DNA of 64,000 nucleotides from Rhizobium brockwellii (GCF_000769405.2 NZ_CP053440.1:868001-932000); one strand, 5' to 3'; positions 8,188 to 18,216 are shown, numbered from the stretch's first letter. Notes: generated by a model from the sequence alone, not told the origin. Numbers and translations: made by a program.

Positions 8188-9261
8188 ATGAGAACCATTC
8201 TGGTCGCCACAGCGATCGTATGCGCCGTCGGTCTCGGATCATGCAGCGATGAGCGCGGGCCGACTGAGCCAACCCCACGGCAGGTCGGCGTCGTCGTCGC
8301 CAAGCCTGAGCCGCTGGTCCAAGGTGGCGCGATCACCGGCGAAGTCCGCGCCCGTGTCCAGACCGATCTGTCCTTCCGCGTCAGCGGCAAGATCATCGAG
8401 CGACTGGTGGAAGTCGGACAATCCGTGAAGGCGGGGCAACTCCTCGCGCGCATCGATCCGGAAGAGCAAAAGGCTGACCTGGATGTGGCGGCAGCCAATC
8501 TTCAGTCGGCTGAGGCGCAGCAGACCCAGGCGCAGCTCGCATATGACCGCCAGCAGAGCCTGTTTCGAACGCAGGTGACGACGCGTGCCGCACTCGACCA
8601 GGCGCAGGAGGCGCTTCTGACCGCGCAGGCATCGACGAAGTCGGCGCAGGCGCTGTTCGAAACCGCCCAGGATACCCTGTCTTATACCGAGCTGAAGGCG
8701 GACGCCGATGGGGTGATCACCGCCCGCAATGCCGAGGTCGGGCAGGTGGCGCAGGCCGCCCAGGTCATCTTTACCCTTGCCCATGACGGCGACCGGGATG
8801 CCGTCTTCGAGGTGGTCGAAAGCGCGTTCCTGCGCCCGATCGACGGCGACGGAACCGTGACCCTTCTGTCGAACCCCTCGCAGAAGATCGTGGCGAAGGT
8901 GCGCGAGATTTCGCCGACGATCGATTCCTCCACCGGAACCATCAAGGTCAAGGTCGCGATATCGAGCGACGCTCCGATCCCTCTCGGCGCTCCCGTCGTC
9001 GGAAGATTCAATTACGTCTCGCAGGACGTCATCCAGCTTCCCTGGTCGGCCATGACGTCCAAGGGCGGCAAGCCGGCGGTCTGGATAGTCGATCCCGCAT
9101 CGTCTGCGGTTTCGGCAAGGGCAGTGGATGTCGCCGGCTACGAGACCGGCAGCTTCATCGTGAAGTCAGGCGTGTCGGAAGGAGATGTCGTGGTGACCGA
9201 CGGGAGCAAATTCCTCAGGGCGGGTGAAATCGTGTCTTATGTCAAGGAAGCTTCCAAGTGA
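8188..9261 (+). CDS. RND efflux periplasmic adaptor (MFP), lipoprotein, first copy
   Basis: A membrane-fusion protein of 357 residues that links an inner-membrane RND pump to an outer-membrane channel. The signal peptide MRTILVATAIVCAVGLGSC ends in a lipobox (LGSC), so it should be lipid-anchored on the periplasmic side. The family layout is clear: a barrel-sandwich hybrid around RVSGKIIERLVEVGQSVKAG, a Gln/Ala-rich coiled-coil hairpin (residues about 95-150), then the beta-barrel and membrane-proximal domains. An AAGAGG site precedes the ATG. The end overlaps the second adaptor gene by four bases. Confidence 0.92.
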   Translation: MRTILVATAIVCAVGLGSCSDERGPTEPTPRQVGVVVAKPEPLVQGGAITGEVRARVQTDLSFRVSGKIIERLVEVGQSVKAGQLLARIDPEEQKADLDVAAANLQSAEAQQTQAQLAYDRQQSLFRTQVTTRAALDQAQEALLTAQASTKSAQALFETAQDTLSYTELKADADGVITARNAEVGQVAQAAQVIFTLAHDGDRDAVFEVVESAFLRPIDGDGTVTLLSNPSQKIVAKVREISPTIDSSTGTIKVKVAISSDAPIPLGAPVVGRFNYVSQDVIQLPWSAMTSKGGKPAVWIVDPASSAVSARAVDVAGYETGSFIVKSGVSEGDVVVTDGSKFLRAGEIVSYVKEASK

Positions 9262-10343
9262 ATATTCGTTTCAACATAGTCGCACTGATGGTGGGCACGG
9301 CCCTGATTTCCTCCTGCGCGCCGCAGGAGGAAAGCAAGGAGGAAGCACCCCGTCCCGTGCTGTCGATGACAGTCAAGCAGACGGCCGCAACGAGCCTGGG
9401 CCTGACCGGTACGATCGAACCGACGATCGAGACCGAACTCGGTTTCCGGATTCTCGGCCGGATGATCGCCCGCAAAGTCAATGTCGGAGATCTCGTCAAG
9501 AAGGATGACGTCGTTGCCGCCATTGATCCGCTGGCGCTGGAACTTGCCGTGCGCAACGCCCAGTCGGACGTGGAAAACAGCGACGCCCAACTCAGAAACG
9601 CGGTAACGACGGAGCAGCGCCAGCGCGCGCTGCTGGAGTCGCGCTCCGGCACCGAAGCCTCGCTCGAAGAGGCTGAGCAGGCAAGGCGAACCGCCGCAGC
9701 CGCCGTCGCCAAGGCGCAGGCCAATCTCGACAAGGCCAGGGAGCAGCTCGGTTATGCGCAGCTTCGGGCGGAATTCGATGGCGTTGTGACGGCGACCTCG
9801 GCCGAGGTCGGCCAGGTGGTGTCGGCCGGCCAGACTGTCGTGACCATCGCCCGGCCGGACAAGCGCGATGCTGTGGTCGACGTGCCCCAGGCCGCCGCCC
9901 AGAAACTGAGAATCGGCGCGCCCTTCGAGGTGACGCTGCAGCTCGATCCGTCGATCCGAACGTCGGGAGTCGTGCGCGAGATCGCTCCGGAGGCGGAGAC
10001 CGCCACCCGTACGAGCAGAACCAAGATCGCGCTCAGCGATCCACCTGAAGCCTTCAGGCTCGGCTCCGTCATCTCAGCCTCGGCGACCATTGCCGCCGAC
10101 CTGCAGACCGTCCTGCCTTCCTCGGCAATCCTTGTAGGCAGCGACGGCCCGAGTGTCTGGATCGTCGATGCGCCTGCCAGGAAGGTATCGCTTCGCCGCG
10201 TGAAGATCGACGGCGACCTCGAAGACGGCGGCACCGTTCGCGTCACCGAAGGGCTCTCCCCCGGAGAAAGGGTAGTGGTGGCAGGCGTGCATAAACTTGA
10301 AGATGGCCAGGCCGTCAGGATCGACCAGGAGATCAGCCAGTGA
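9258..10343 (+). CDS. RND efflux periplasmic adaptor (MFP), lipoprotein, second copy
   Basis: A second membrane-fusion protein, 361 residues, starting at GTG in a GTGA overlap with the first adaptor's stop. The leader MNIRFNIVALMVGTALISSC carries a lipobox (ISSC). It has the same domain order as its neighbour (FRILGRMIARKVNVGDLVKK lipoyl-like half, Ala/Glu-rich hairpin, second half GVVTATSAEVGQVVSAGQTV) but differs throughout, so it is an old paralogue rather than a recent duplicate. Two adaptors for one pump occur in TriABC-type systems, where both are needed. Confidence 0.9.
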   Translation: MNIRFNIVALMVGTALISSCAPQEESKEEAPRPVLSMTVKQTAATSLGLTGTIEPTIETELGFRILGRMIARKVNVGDLVKKDDVVAAIDPLALELAVRNAQSDVENSDAQLRNAVTTEQRQRALLESRSGTEASLEEAEQARRTAAAAVAKAQANLDKAREQLGYAQLRAEFDGVVTATSAEVGQVVSAGQTVVTIARPDKRDAVVDVPQAAAQKLRIGAPFEVTLQLDPSIRTSGVVREIAPEAETATRTSRTKIALSDPPEAFRLGSVISASATIAADLQTVLPSSAILVGSDGPSVWIVDAPARKVSLRRVKIDGDLEDGGTVRVTEGLSPGERVVVAGVHKLEDGQAVRIDQEISQ

Positions 10344-13300
10344 AGTCCTTCAATCTTTCCGACTGGGCGCTCGAACACCGTTCGCTCGTCTGGTACTTCA
10401 TGATCGTCTTCATTCTCGCAGGCGTCTTCTCCTACGTGAAACTCGGCCGCGAGGAAGATCCGAACTTCACGATCAAGACGATGGTGATCACCGCCCAGTG
10501 GCCCGGCGCCTCCGCCGAAGAGGTGACGCGGCAGGTGACCGACAGGATCGAGAAAAAGCTACAGGAACTGGAATCGCTCGACTACACCAAGAGCGAGACT
10601 GTTGCCGGCCAGACGACCGTCTTCGTCGAGCTGCTGCCAACGACCAAGGCAAAGGATGTCGCGCCGACCTGGCTGCGCATCCGCAACATGATCGCCGACA
10701 TCAAGGGCGATTTCCCCACCGGCGTTGTCGGTCCCTTCTTCAACGATCGCTTCGGCGATGTCTTCGGAAACATCTACGCCTTCACCAGCGACGGCCTTAC
10801 CCAGCGCCAGCTTCGCGATCTCGTGGAAGATGCCCGTTCCAAGGTTCTAGCCGTGCCCAACGTCGGCAAGGTCGATGTGGTCGGCGCCCAGGACGAGGCG
10901 ATCTATCTCGAATTCTCCACGCGCCAGATCGCCGCCCTCGGGATCGACCAGCAGTCGGTCATCCAGACCCTGCAGGCTCAGAATGCCGTCACGCAGTCCG
11001 GCTTCGTTGACGCCGGGCCGGAGCGCATCGCATTGCGGGTCAGCGGACAATTCACCTCCGAGGACAGTCTGAGGTCGATCAATCTCCGGATAAACGACCG
11101 CTTCTTTCCGCTGAGCGACGTCGCCACGATCAAACGCGGCTACGTGGATCCGCCCTCGGCGCTGTTCCGGTTCAACGGCCAGCCGGCGATCGGGCTTGCC
11201 ATCGGCATGAAGCAGGGCGCCAATCTTCTCGAGTTCGGCGAGGGGCTCGACGCGCAGATGAAACGTGTCGTCGCCGACCTTCCGATCGGCATGGACGTCC
11301 ACCGCGTTTCCGATCAACCGGCCGTGGTCGACGAAGCTGTGTCGGGATTTACCCGCGCGCTCTTCGAAGCGATCGTCATCGTCCTGATCATCAGCTTCAT
11401 CAGCCTCGGTCTTCGCGCCGGCATGGTGGTGGCGATCTCCATTCCGCTCGTCCTGGCGATCACCTTCGTGGTGATGGAATATTCCGGCATTTCGCTTCAG
11501 CGTATCTCGCTCGGTGCGCTCATCATCGCGCTCGGGCTGCTTGTCGACGACGCCATGATCGCCGTTGAGATGATGGTGGCCCGCCTGGAAGCGGGCGACG
11601 ATCTCAGGAAGGCCGCCACCTACGTTTATACATCGACCGCCTTCCCGATGCTGACGGGAACGCTCGTCACCGTTGCCGGCTTCATTCCGGTCGGCCTCAA
11701 CAACAGTGCTGCCGGTGAATTCACCTTCACGCTTTTCGTGGTCATCGCAGTTTCGCTGATCGTGTCCTGGGTGGTGGCGGTGCTGTTCACGCCGCTTCTT
11801 GGCGTTACGATCCTGCCGAAGACGATGAAATCGCATCACGAGAAGAAGGGCCGCTTCGCTTCCATCTTTTCCTGGCTTCTGGGGCTGGCGATGCGCTGGC
11901 GCTGGGTCACCATCATCCTCACGGTTGGTGTCTTCGGGCTTTCGATCGGCGGCATGGGGCTGGTGCAGCAGCAGTTCTTCCCCAGCTCGGACAGGACCGA
12001 GCTCGTCATCGACTGGAACCTCCCGCACAACAGTTCTATCGCCGAAACCAACAGGCAGATGGCCAGGTTCGAAAAGGAGATGCTGGCCGGCAACAAGGAT
12101 ATCGATCATTGGACGACCTATGTCGGCCAGGGTGCGCCACGCTTCATCTTGTCCTTTGACGTGCAGACGCCCGACGTGTCGTTCGGACAGACGATCATCG
12201 TCACCAAAGGGCTCGACGTGCGTGACAAGGTGCGGGCGGAACTGCAGGCCTATCTGACGAAAACCTTCCCCGGCACCGACGCCTTCGTCAAGCTTCTCGA
12301 CATCGGTCCGCCGGTGGGCAAGCCGGTGCAGTACCGGATCAGCGGCCCCGATATTCAAAAGGTCCGCGATCTCTCGCAGCAGTTTGCCGGCGTCATGGGA
12401 TCACACCCGCTTCTGGCAAACATGGTCCTGGACTGGAACGAGCCGTCCCGCGTGGTGAAGGTCGATGTCCTGCAGGACAAGGCGCGCCAGCTCGGCGTAT
12501 CCTCCGAAGACATCGCTACCGCGCTCAACGGCATCGTCGAAGGCTCGACGGCCACCCAGGTTCGAGACGACATTTACCTGGTCAACGTCATTGGCCGCGC
12601 CAGGGCATCCGAGCGCGATTCGATCCAGACGCTTGAGAATCTGCAGCTCTCAACCTCCAACGGCAAGGTCGTGCCTCTCTCCGCCGTGGCGAATTTCCGC
12701 TACGAACTCGAGCAGCCGACGATCTGGCGTCGCGACAGGCAACCCACCATAACGGTCAAGGCAGCCGTCGTCGGTCCGACGCAACCGGCCACGATCGTCG
12801 ACCAGCTGAAGCCCAAGGTGGAAGAGTTCCAGAAAAACCTTCCCGTGGGATACAAGGTGGAGGTGGGCGGCGCGGTCGAATCCAGCGCCGAGGCGCAGGG
12901 GCCGATTGCAGCGGTCGCTCCGCTGATGCTGTTTGCGATGGCGACGATCCTGATGATCCAGCTGCAAAGCTTCAGCCGCCTCTTCCTGGTGTTCGCCGTC
13001 GCGCCGACGGCCCTGATCGGCGTGGTCGCGGCGCTGCTGCTGAGCAATTCCCCTATGGGCTTCGTCGCGATCCTCGGCGTGCTTGCGCTCATCGGCATCC
13101 TGATCCGCAACTCCGTCATCCTGGTCGTCCAGATCGAACATCTGCGCAGTGAAGGAATGGCGCCCTGGCAAGCGGTCATCGAGGCCACCGAACACCGCAT
13201 GCGGCCGATCATGCTGACGGCCGCGGCAGCCACGCTGGCGCTGATTCCGATCTCGCGCGAGATCTTCTGGGGCCCGATGGCCTACGCCATGATGGGCGGC

Positions 13301-13411
13301 ATCGTCGTCGGAACCGCGCTCACCTTGCTGTTCCTGCCTGCGCTCTACGTCGCGTGGTTCAGGATCCCGAGGGATAAAGGCGGTGAGGCCGCTGCCGTGG
13401 CAGAAGCGTGA
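10340..13411 (+). CDS. RND efflux pump, inner-membrane transporter (HAE1-like)
   Basis: A 1023-residue proton-driven exporter with the usual twelve membrane spans and two large periplasmic loops (about residues 35-325 and 545-850). The proton-relay aspartates in LLVDDAMIAVE fall at residues 403-404 in the fourth span, as expected for the HAE1 drug-efflux group rather than the metal-efflux group. The start is GTG in a four-base overlap with the preceding adaptor gene, so all three proteins are translationally coupled. No outer-membrane channel gene is present, so a TolC-like partner must be encoded elsewhere. The substrate is unknown. Confidence 0.94.
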   Translation: MKSFNLSDWALEHRSLVWYFMIVFILAGVFSYVKLGREEDPNFTIKTMVITAQWPGASAEEVTRQVTDRIEKKLQELESLDYTKSETVAGQTTVFVELLPTTKAKDVAPTWLRIRNMIADIKGDFPTGVVGPFFNDRFGDVFGNIYAFTSDGLTQRQLRDLVEDARSKVLAVPNVGKVDVVGAQDEAIYLEFSTRQIAALGIDQQSVIQTLQAQNAVTQSGFVDAGPERIALRVSGQFTSEDSLRSINLRINDRFFPLSDVATIKRGYVDPPSALFRFNGQPAIGLAIGMKQGANLLEFGEGLDAQMKRVVADLPIGMDVHRVSDQPAVVDEAVSGFTRALFEAIVIVLIISFISLGLRAGMVVAISIPLVLAITFVVMEYSGISLQRISLGALIIALGLLVDDAMIAVEMMVARLEAGDDLRKAATYVYTSTAFPMLTGTLVTVAGFIPVGLNNSAAGEFTFTLFVVIAVSLIVSWVVAVLFTPLLGVTILPKTMKSHHEKKGRFASIFSWLLGLAMRWRWVTIILTVGVFGLSIGGMGLVQQQFFPSSDRTELVIDWNLPHNSSIAETNRQMARFEKEMLAGNKDIDHWTTYVGQGAPRFILSFDVQTPDVSFGQTIIVTKGLDVRDKVRAELQAYLTKTFPGTDAFVKLLDIGPPVGKPVQYRISGPDIQKVRDLSQQFAGVMGSHPLLANMVLDWNEPSRVVKVDVLQDKARQLGVSSEDIATALNGIVEGSTATQVRDDIYLVNVIGRARASERDSIQTLENLQLSTSNGKVVPLSAVANFRYELEQPTIWRRDRQPTITVKAAVVGPTQPATIVDQLKPKVEEFQKNLPVGYKVEVGGAVESSAEAQGPIAAVAPLMLFAMATILMIQLQSFSRLFLVFAVAPTALIGVVAALLLSNSPMGFVAILGVLALIGILIRNSVILVVQIEHLRSEGMAPWQAVIEATEHRMRPIMLTAAAATLALIPISREIFWGPMAYAMMGGIVVGTALTLLFLPALYVAWFRIPRDKGGEAAAVAEA

Positions 13412-13487
13412 GCACCGGCTTCGACATCAATCGCATGCGGCCGCCGTGGCGGCCGCTGCAGGTCCTGGCTTCCAAGGAGAGAACTCG

Positions 13488-14669
13488 ATGACGGAACAGC
13501 GTTTGAAAGAGTTTCCGATGGGGGCCAAGGCGATGCTGGTCGCGATCGGCCTGGCGATGCTCGCCGGTTGCGCCACGAGGCCGTCGCCCGAAGTGTTGAA
13601 CCCGGTCCATCTGCCGGTCCATCAGCCGGTTCATCTCAATGCATCGCTTCACTCCGAGGAAGCCGCCCCAAGCGGGGTGAATGTGCTCGCCGCGACGAAC
13701 AGGAGCCTCGACACCGCACGCGGCGGGTTCGGGAGCGCCTGGGCTGACAATCTCACCTACGAGCAATATGCGTTTTCGGTCCCTCCCAACCGAAAGGACA
13801 CCGCGATCACATATCCGACCTCAAGGCCGGATCCCGAACGCCAATTTGCCGTCATCGGGCGCAAGCAGCTTCCAAGGGATGCATTCGTAGAGGAGGCGCT
13901 CCGCTCCACGCAGTCCGACGGTACCGTCGGCATCTTCGTCCATGGCTACAACTATAGTTATCAGGAGGCGCTGTTTCGCACTGCGCAGATCGCTGCGGAC
14001 GCCAATATTCCGGGCTCTCCGATTCTGTTTTCGTGGCCTTCGGCCGCCGCCGTCGCCGGCTATGTCGCCGACCGCGATGCGGCGCTGTCCTCGCGCGGCG
14101 ACCTCGACTCGCTTGTTACCTCGCTCTCGGCTTCAGGAAAGGTGAAACGCATCATCCTTTTCGGACACAGCATGGGCGGATTCTTGGTCATGGAAACAGT
14201 GCGCCAGCTCGAACTGCAGCATCGCGACGACGTCATCGGCAAACTGGCGGTGATCCTTGCCGCGCCTGATATCGACGTCGATGTTTTCCGGTCCCAGCTG
14301 AAGGATATCGGGCGAATGCCGGTCCCGATATCTCTTCTCGTTTCGAAGGACGACCGGGCGCTGGTGGCCTCGAGCTTCATAGCGGGAGAGCGGGCGCGCG
14401 TCGGACGCATCGATATCGACGATCCCGTCATCAGGGAGGCCGCCTTGAAGGAAAGGCTTCGGGTCATCGACATCACGTCGATCCAGGCGTCCGACGGGTT
14501 AGGGCACGACCGCTACGCATCGCTTGCCAAGTTCGGCGCCCAGCTTGCCTCCTTCGAAAGCGGGAGACGGTCCAGCGCCGGCGACGTTGGCGCCTATGTC
14601 TTCGATGCCGCCGGCGCCGCAGTCGCAAGTCCGTTTCGTCTGGCCGGGCGTGTCGTCGGCTCGCAATGA
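13488..14669 (+). CDS. Alpha/beta hydrolase lipoprotein (DUF900-like)
   Basis: A 393-residue protein with a lipobox leader (LAMLAGC) and a serine-hydrolase fold: an oxyanion-region HGYNYSYQEAL and the nucleophile elbow GHSMGG with Ser228. It resembles the DUF900 family of envelope-associated esterase-like proteins. Just after the lipid-anchor site comes a short direct repeat, PVHLPVHQPVHL, likely a flexible tether. The ATG has an AAGGAGAG ribosome site and lies 76 bases after the pump gene on the same strand, so it may be part of the efflux operon. The substrate is unknown. Confidence 0.82.
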   Translation: MTEQRLKEFPMGAKAMLVAIGLAMLAGCATRPSPEVLNPVHLPVHQPVHLNASLHSEEAAPSGVNVLAATNRSLDTARGGFGSAWADNLTYEQYAFSVPPNRKDTAITYPTSRPDPERQFAVIGRKQLPRDAFVEEALRSTQSDGTVGIFVHGYNYSYQEALFRTAQIAADANIPGSPILFSWPSAAAVAGYVADRDAALSSRGDLDSLVTSLSASGKVKRIILFGHSMGGFLVMETVRQLELQHRDDVIGKLAVILAAPDIDVDVFRSQLKDIGRMPVPISLLVSKDDRALVASSFIAGERARVGRIDIDDPVIREAALKERLRVIDITSIQASDGLGHDRYASLAKFGAQLASFESGRRSSAGDVGAYVFDAAGAAVASPFRLAGRVVGSQ

Positions 14670-14815
14670 ACAGACTGAGGTAAGAGCGGCGATGGCTAAT
14701 CCTCAGGCATCGTCAAGAGATGTGTACAATGTGACTATTAAATTGTCAGCTGCACAAATGAAGAGCAGACTTCCGCCTGTGGTCGATTTGGCCTCAAGGA
14801 TAGGGGAGGGCATTC

Positions 14816-16267
14816 ATGAGCGTACGAAATCCGTCTCCCTCGTTATACAACGAGGATCTTGCACCAGCCGAGGAGCGCAAATGGGGTGCATTCAGCATCT
14901 TTAACGTCTGGACATCAGACGTCCATAGCCTGTGGGGCTACTATCTGGCGGCGAGCCTGTTCCTGCTGTGTGGCAGCTTCGTCAATTTCGTCATCGCCAT
15001 CGGCATCGGATCGCTGGTCATCTTCATTCTGATGAGCCTGGTCGGCAATGCCGGCGTGCGCACCGGCGTACCCTTTCCGGTTCTGGCGCGCGCCTCCTTC
15101 GGCACGTTCGGGGCGAACGTGCCGGCACTCGTCCGAGCGGTGGTCGCCTGCTTCTGGTATGGGGCGCAGACTGCCGCCGCATCCGGCGCCATCGTCGCCT
15201 TGCTGATCCGCAATGACAGCCTGCTTGCCTTTCACCAGAACAGCCACTTCCTCGGCCACTCGACACTCGAGGTCATCTGCTACGTCATCGTCTGGGGTCT
15301 GCAGTTGCTGATCATTCAGCGCGGGATGGAAACGGTTCGCAAGTTCCAGGATTGGGCCGGCCCGGCCGTCTGGATCATGATGCTGGTGCTCGCGGTCTAT
15401 CTGGTCGTCAAGTCGGGCACTTTCTCCTTCGGGTCCGAAATCCCGCGCGACGTGCTGATCGAAAAGACCAAGGATGCGGGCGTGCCGGGTGAGCCTGGTT
15501 CGATTGCAGCGCTAGCTGCCGTGGCCGCCACCTGGATCACCTATTTCGCTGCACTTTACCTGAATTTCTGCGATTTTTCGCGCTACGCAACGAATGAAAA
15601 GGCGCTCAGGAAAGGCAACCTCTGGGGGCTCCCGATCAACCTCCTGGCCTTCTGCCTCGTTGCAGGCGTCACCACCACGGCCGCATTTACGGTCTACGGC
15701 GAGGTCTTGCTGCATCCCGAAATGATATCGGCAAAATTCGACAGCTGGTTCCTGGCGCTGCTTGCGGCGCTGACATTCGCCATCGCAACGCTTGGCATCA
15801 ACGTTGTGGCGAACTTCGTGTCGCCGGCCTTCGACTTCGCCAATGTCTTCCCGCGCCAGATCAACTTCAAACGCGGCGGATATATCGCCGCATTGATCGC
15901 TCTCGTACTTTACCCGTTTGCTCCCTGGGAGACGGGTGCTGCGCATTTCGTCAATTTCATCGGATCGACGATGGGGCCGATCTTCGGCATCATGATGGTG
16001 GATTACTATCTGATCCGGAAGAGCCAGTTGAACGTCGAAGCGCTCTATCATGAGAATGGCGAATTCCGGTTCCAGAGCGGATGGCACGGCAATGCCTTCA
16101 TCGCATTTGCGGTGGGTGTGCTGTTCTCCTCGATCCTGCCGACCTTCACCACCATCCTGCCGGACTGGTGGGGAACCTACGGCTGGTTCTTCGGCGTCGC
16201 CATCGGCGGGGCGATCTATTTCGTGTTGAGAATGGGCGCGCGGCGCAAACCGGCCTTCGCGTCCTGA
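14816..16267 (+). CDS. NCS1-family nucleobase/hydantoin-type permease
   Basis: A 483-residue inner-membrane transporter with about twelve spans. The N-terminal signature EERKWGAFSIFNVWTSDVHS is typical of NCS1 (cytosine, allantoin, hydantoin, thiamine precursor) symporters, as is the central segment NFCDFSRYATNEKALRKGNL. The ATG follows an AGGGGAGGGC ribosome site. No catabolic gene for purines, hydantoins or allantoin is adjacent, so the substrate stays open. The upstream gap 14670-14815 contains TGTGTACAAT-like symmetric bases that may be regulatory but are not distinctive. A strong terminator follows. Confidence 0.9.
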   Translation: MSVRNPSPSLYNEDLAPAEERKWGAFSIFNVWTSDVHSLWGYYLAASLFLLCGSFVNFVIAIGIGSLVIFILMSLVGNAGVRTGVPFPVLARASFGTFGANVPALVRAVVACFWYGAQTAAASGAIVALLIRNDSLLAFHQNSHFLGHSTLEVICYVIVWGLQLLIIQRGMETVRKFQDWAGPAVWIMMLVLAVYLVVKSGTFSFGSEIPRDVLIEKTKDAGVPGEPGSIAALAAVAATWITYFAALYLNFCDFSRYATNEKALRKGNLWGLPINLLAFCLVAGVTTTAAFTVYGEVLLHPEMISAKFDSWFLALLAALTFAIATLGINVVANFVSPAFDFANVFPRQINFKRGGYIAALIALVLYPFAPWETGAAHFVNFIGSTMGPIFGIMMVDYYLIRKSQLNVEALYHENGEFRFQSGWHGNAFIAFAVGVLFSSILPTFTTILPDWWGTYGWFFGVAIGGAIYFVLRMGARRKPAFAS

Positions 16268-16273
16268 CCGAAT

Positions 16274-16307
16274 AAAAATGCGCCCGGCAGTCGCCGGGCG
16301 CATTTTT
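16274..16307. terminator. Bidirectional intrinsic terminator
   Basis: A perfect 15-bp stem (AAAAATGCGCCCGGC at 16274-16288 and its complement at 16293-16307) with a 4-base loop. The stem has an A-run on one side and a T-run on the other, so it can stop transcription from both the permease gene and the convergent chemoreceptor gene. Confidence 0.92.
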
Positions 16308-16335
16308 ATGTCGGGGTATCCTGTCGCCGCCCGTT

Positions 16336-18216
16336 TCAGCGACGAGCGGCAACTGCATGCATGGCTGCACGGGCCGTGGGCTGCGCCATCGTTCTCGCCG
16401 TCGAGCGAAGGGCCGAGGACTGACTGACCGCATCGTCGAGCCTGAACTGGGCGATGAGTTCGCGAAGCTTCTGGGCTTCCTGCGCGAGAGAATCGGACGC
16501 CGCGGTCGACTGTTGCACCATGGTCGCGTTCTGCTGCGTGGTCTGGTCCATCCGGTTGACCGCGACGTTGACTTCGCTGAGGCCGATGGACTGCTCTTTC
16601 GCAGAAGTGGCGATCGAATCCATATGGTGATTGATCTGGGTGATGAAGCCGCCGATGGTCTTCAAGGCCTGGCCGGTATCGCGCACCAGCTTGACCCCGC
16701 CTTCCACCTCCTTCGAGGAGTTCTGGATCAGGCCCTTGATTTCCTTGGCGGCACTTGCCGAGCGCTGGGCGAGTTCGCGCACTTCCTGGGCGACAACGGC
16801 GAAGCCCTTGCCGGCCTCGCCGGCTCTTGCCGCTTCCACGCCGGCATTGAGGGCGAGAAGGTTGGTCTGGAATGCAATTTCGTCGATGACGCTGATGATG
16901 TTGGAAATCTGCTGTGACGAGGTCTCGATGCGTTCCATAGCCTCTTCGGCGTGGGAAACGACCTCCGCGGAGACCCCGGCGCTGCGATTTGCCTCCGTGG
17001 CCACCGTGCGCGTCTCCTCGGTTCGCTTGCTGGAGTTCGACACATTCGCCGTGATCTCTTCCAGTGCAGCCGCCGTCTCTTCGAGAGAAGCCGCCTGCTG
17101 TTCCGTGCGCTTTGCAAGATCGCTCGCCCCGGAGGAGATTTCCCGCGTGCCTTCGTCGATCGTGCCGATGCTTTCGGAAATCGCTCTCAGCGTTGAGCCA
17201 AGTTGGGTGACGGACTGGTTGAAGTCATGACGTAGCGCCTCGAAGTCGGGAGCGAAAGTCTCGTTGAGCTGGAAGGCGAGATCGCCTCCGGCCAGCCGCT
17301 TCAAACCGGCGGCGAGACCCGAGGTGGCGATGCGCAGCCGCTCGGAGGCGTCAGCTTCCGCCTGCTGCTGGGCGGCAAGGCGATCGGCCTCCGCCCTGTT
17401 GCGGTTTTCGTCGGCTTCGATTGCCATTCGCTTGTTGGTGATCGCGGCCTGGCGAAAGATCTCCACCGCCCCCGCCATCGATCCGATTTCGTCGGCGCGG
17501 TCGGCAAACGGAATCTCCGAACCGGTGTCTCCCTCGGCCAGCCGCCGCATCGAGGCAGTGATGCCTGTAATCGGATTGGCGATGCCAGTCAGCACGAAGA
17601 CGACGGCGCCGAGAACGAGCAATCCCGCAAAGCCGATCGCGGCAAACAGCTCGAATTCTATCGAGGCGAAGGTCTCCTTGCTGAGTTCGGCGGCCGTGTT
17701 GCTGCCGCTGACGTTCAGTTCGACCAGGGCCGCAGTTGCCTCCTTCAGCTTGTCCGAATAGGAGCGCATCTCGCCGCCCAGATATTGCCCCGCTTCTTCG
17801 GTCTTGTTGGCCCGGGAAAGGACGAGCAGCTGCGAGCTGCTGGCGATGTAACCACCAACACTCTCCTTGATCGTCTTGATCAGTTCGCGCTCGTGGTCGG
17901 ATGATGCCAGCGGAAGATAGGCGTCCACCGCTTTGCCAACTGTATCCTCCGCGACTTTGATGGCTTCTTCGCGCGTTTTCTTTTCTGCATCCGACTGCGC
18001 GATGATGTGATCACGGTAGGCGAGGCGCAAATTCGTCATGGCGAGATTGATCGCCTGCGACGCCTGCACGCTAGGCAGCCAGTTGGTCGCAATTTCTTCG
18101 GTGGAGCCGTTCGTATTTCGAAGACCGTCGACCGCGAGATAAGCGACAAGCCCGAAAAGAAGAGCTATGCCGCTGAAAATCAACAGCAAACTCGATTTTA
18201 TGTTTGGACGACGCAT
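16336..18216 (-). CDS. Methyl-accepting chemotaxis protein
   Basis: A 626-residue chemoreceptor. Order of parts: first membrane span (SSLLLIFSGIALLFGLVAYL), a four-helix periplasmic sensor of about 150 residues, a second span (about 190-210), a HAMP linker (NPITGITASMRRLAEGDTGS), a long coiled coil, and the signalling tip with the conserved EIAFQTNLLALNAGVEAARA. The ligand is unknown. The C-terminus ends in HAVAARR and has no CheR-tethering pentapeptide. The ATG at 18216 has a GGGGAT site; a start at 18246 lacks one. No che genes are adjacent. Confidence 0.95.
   Translation of the reverse strand: MRRPNIKSSLLLIFSGIALLFGLVAYLAVDGLRNTNGSTEEIATNWLPSVQASQAINLAMTNLRLAYRDHIIAQSDAEKKTREEAIKVAEDTVGKAVDAYLPLASSDHERELIKTIKESVGGYIASSSQLLVLSRANKTEEAGQYLGGEMRSYSDKLKEATAALVELNVSGSNTAAELSKETFASIEFELFAAIGFAGLLVLGAVVFVLTGIANPITGITASMRRLAEGDTGSEIPFADRADEIGSMAGAVEIFRQAAITNKRMAIEADENRNRAEADRLAAQQQAEADASERLRIATSGLAAGLKRLAGGDLAFQLNETFAPDFEALRHDFNQSVTQLGSTLRAISESIGTIDEGTREISSGASDLAKRTEQQAASLEETAAALEEITANVSNSSKRTEETRTVATEANRSAGVSAEVVSHAEEAMERIETSSQQISNIISVIDEIAFQTNLLALNAGVEAARAGEAGKGFAVVAQEVRELAQRSASAAKEIKGLIQNSSKEVEGGVKLVRDTGQALKTIGGFITQINHHMDSIATSAKEQSIGLSEVNVAVNRMDQTTQQNATMVQQSTAASDSLAQEAQKLRELIAQFRLDDAVSQSSALRSTARTMAQPTARAAMHAVAARR

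Noticed and set aside
10847..12358. A long open frame (about 500 codons) on the minus strand inside the RND pump gene
   Set aside because: High GC content opens the opposite strand. The frame has the Asp/His/Arg-rich composition of an antisense shadow, no ribosome site and lies wholly within a clear gene.
13600..13640. Short direct repeat coding for PVHLPVHQPVHL
   Set aside because: Not a CRISPR or VNTR locus: only three imperfect units inside a lipoprotein linker. Described with the gene instead.
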